This document shows positions 5,567 to 5,976 of a DNA stretch of 5,976 nucleotides, piece after piece. Numbering within the stretch: the stretch's first letter is position 1; each line of letters opens with the position of its first letter. The translations under genes were made by a program, and so were the position numbers. The notes below the pieces were generated by a model. It saw only the letters and a list, made by a program, of their open reading frames with translations, ran no database searches and was not told where the DNA came from. The DNA is from Sphingomonas sp. (GTDB taxonomy: Bacteria; Pseudomonadota; Alphaproteobacteria; Sphingomonadales; Sphingomonadaceae), in NCBI GenBank assembly GCA_019247755.1, contig JAFBAM010000211.1:1-5976 (forward strand). Direction: 5' to 3'.

Positions 5567-5976
5567 TCAGGCCGCGCGGTAGGCCTTTACGGCCGCACGG
5601 CCCGCATATTTGGCCGCCTCGCCCAACTCTTCCTCGATCCGCAGCAACTGGTTGTATTTCGCCGTCCGGTCTGAGCGCGCAAGGCTGCCCGTCTTGATCT
5701 GTCCGCAGCCGAGCGCAACCGCGAGGTCGGCGATGGTCGAATCCTCGGTCTCGGCCGAGCGGTGCGACATGACCGCGGTGTAACCGTTCGTCTGCGCAAG
5801 CCGGACGGCGTTGATCGTCTCGGTCAGCGATCCGATCTGGTTGACCTTGATCAAGATCGAATTGGCAATGCCGTCGGTAATCCCCTTTTCGAGCCGCTTC
5901 ACATTGGTGACGAAGAGATCGTCGCCGACCAGCTGCACCCGCGAGCCCAGCTTGTCGGTGAGGCTCTTCCATCCGT
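5567..5976 (-). CDS. eno: Enolase, C-terminal third (5' partial)
   Basis: Converts 2-phosphoglycerate to phosphoenolpyruvate in glycolysis; cytosolic, often partly in the RNA degradosome. The frame is open to the right edge (GWKSLTDKLG... before the first GTG), so the N-terminal domain and most of the barrel are outside. The 135 residues seen correspond to E. coli residues 299 onward with a constant offset of 298: Asp18 = magnesium ligand D316 (VGDDLF), Lys43 = catalytic K341 (ILIKVNQIG), His71-Arg72-Ser73 = H369-R370-S371, and Lys94 = substrate-binding K392 (GQIKTG). The SLARSDRTAKYNQLLRIEEELG end is typical. One difference: the usual SHRSGETED reads SHRSAETED here (Ala for Gly). It is the first gene of the visible minus-strand block and ends 84 bp before ftsB. 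Confidence 0.98.
   Translation of the reverse strand, partial: GWKSLTDKLGSRVQLVGDDLFVTNVKRLEKGITDGIANSILIKVNQIGSLTETINAVRLAQTNGYTAVMSHRSAETEDSTIADLAVALGCGQIKTGSLARSDRTAKYNQLLRIEEELGEAAKYAGRAAVKAYRAA

Noticed and set aside
5561..5569. TGTGGATCA, close to a DnaA box (TGTGGATAA), next to GGGGATAAAG
   Set aside because: A single 8-of-9 match partly overlapping the enolase stop, with no cluster of boxes and no AT-rich unwinding region; it is not an origin.

Overview
The window is high-GC DNA with the gene content and order of an alphaproteobacterium, most likely a sphingomonad (Sphingomonas or Sphingomicrobium type). Three things support this: a folate-dependent TrmFO, a pyruvate dehydrogenase E1 split into alpha and beta with an N-terminal lipoyl domain fused to E1-beta, and the order enolase - FtsB - PdhA - PdhB. 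The genus is an inference from memory of such proteins; no search was run.

Layout. Plus strand, 1-1042: the C-terminal three quarters of trmFO, running in from the left edge. Minus strand, read right to left from 5976: the C-terminal third of enolase (eno), ftsB, pdhA, pdhB, a short squalene/phytoene-synthase-family gene, a membrane-anchored or secreted three-EF-hand protein, and a short BLUF blue-light photoreceptor. The last gene meets trmFO tail to tail, and the two TAG stop codons share one palindromic CTAG. Coding density is very high. The largest gaps are 84 bp (eno-ftsB), 76 bp (before the EF-hand gene), 45 bp (ftsB-pdhA) and 36 bp (EF-hand-BLUF). There is no gene-free stretch above 300 bases, and I saw no tRNA, rRNA, CRISPR array or mobile element.

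How the genes fit together. Enolase makes phosphoenolpyruvate in lower glycolysis. PdhA and PdhB form the E1 component that feeds pyruvate carbon to acetyl-CoA. FtsB, a divisome scaffold, sits between them. pdhA and pdhB are translationally coupled (TGATG). The squalene-synthase-like gene starts one base after the pdhB stop, so eno/ftsB/pdhAB/synthase-like reads as one co-directional block, possibly with a second promoter just before pdhA. No E2 (pdhC) or E3 (lpd) follows pdhB here.

The most unusual part is the distal pair, EF-hand protein and BLUF protein, a calcium-type module beside a light sensor at the end of a central-metabolism cluster. Each has an inverted repeat that would bury its own Shine-Dalgarno sequence in a hairpin, which suggests, but does not prove, control at translation. 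Apart from these hairpins and the adjacency, the content is ordinary core genome, and I did not find a convincing new multi-gene system.
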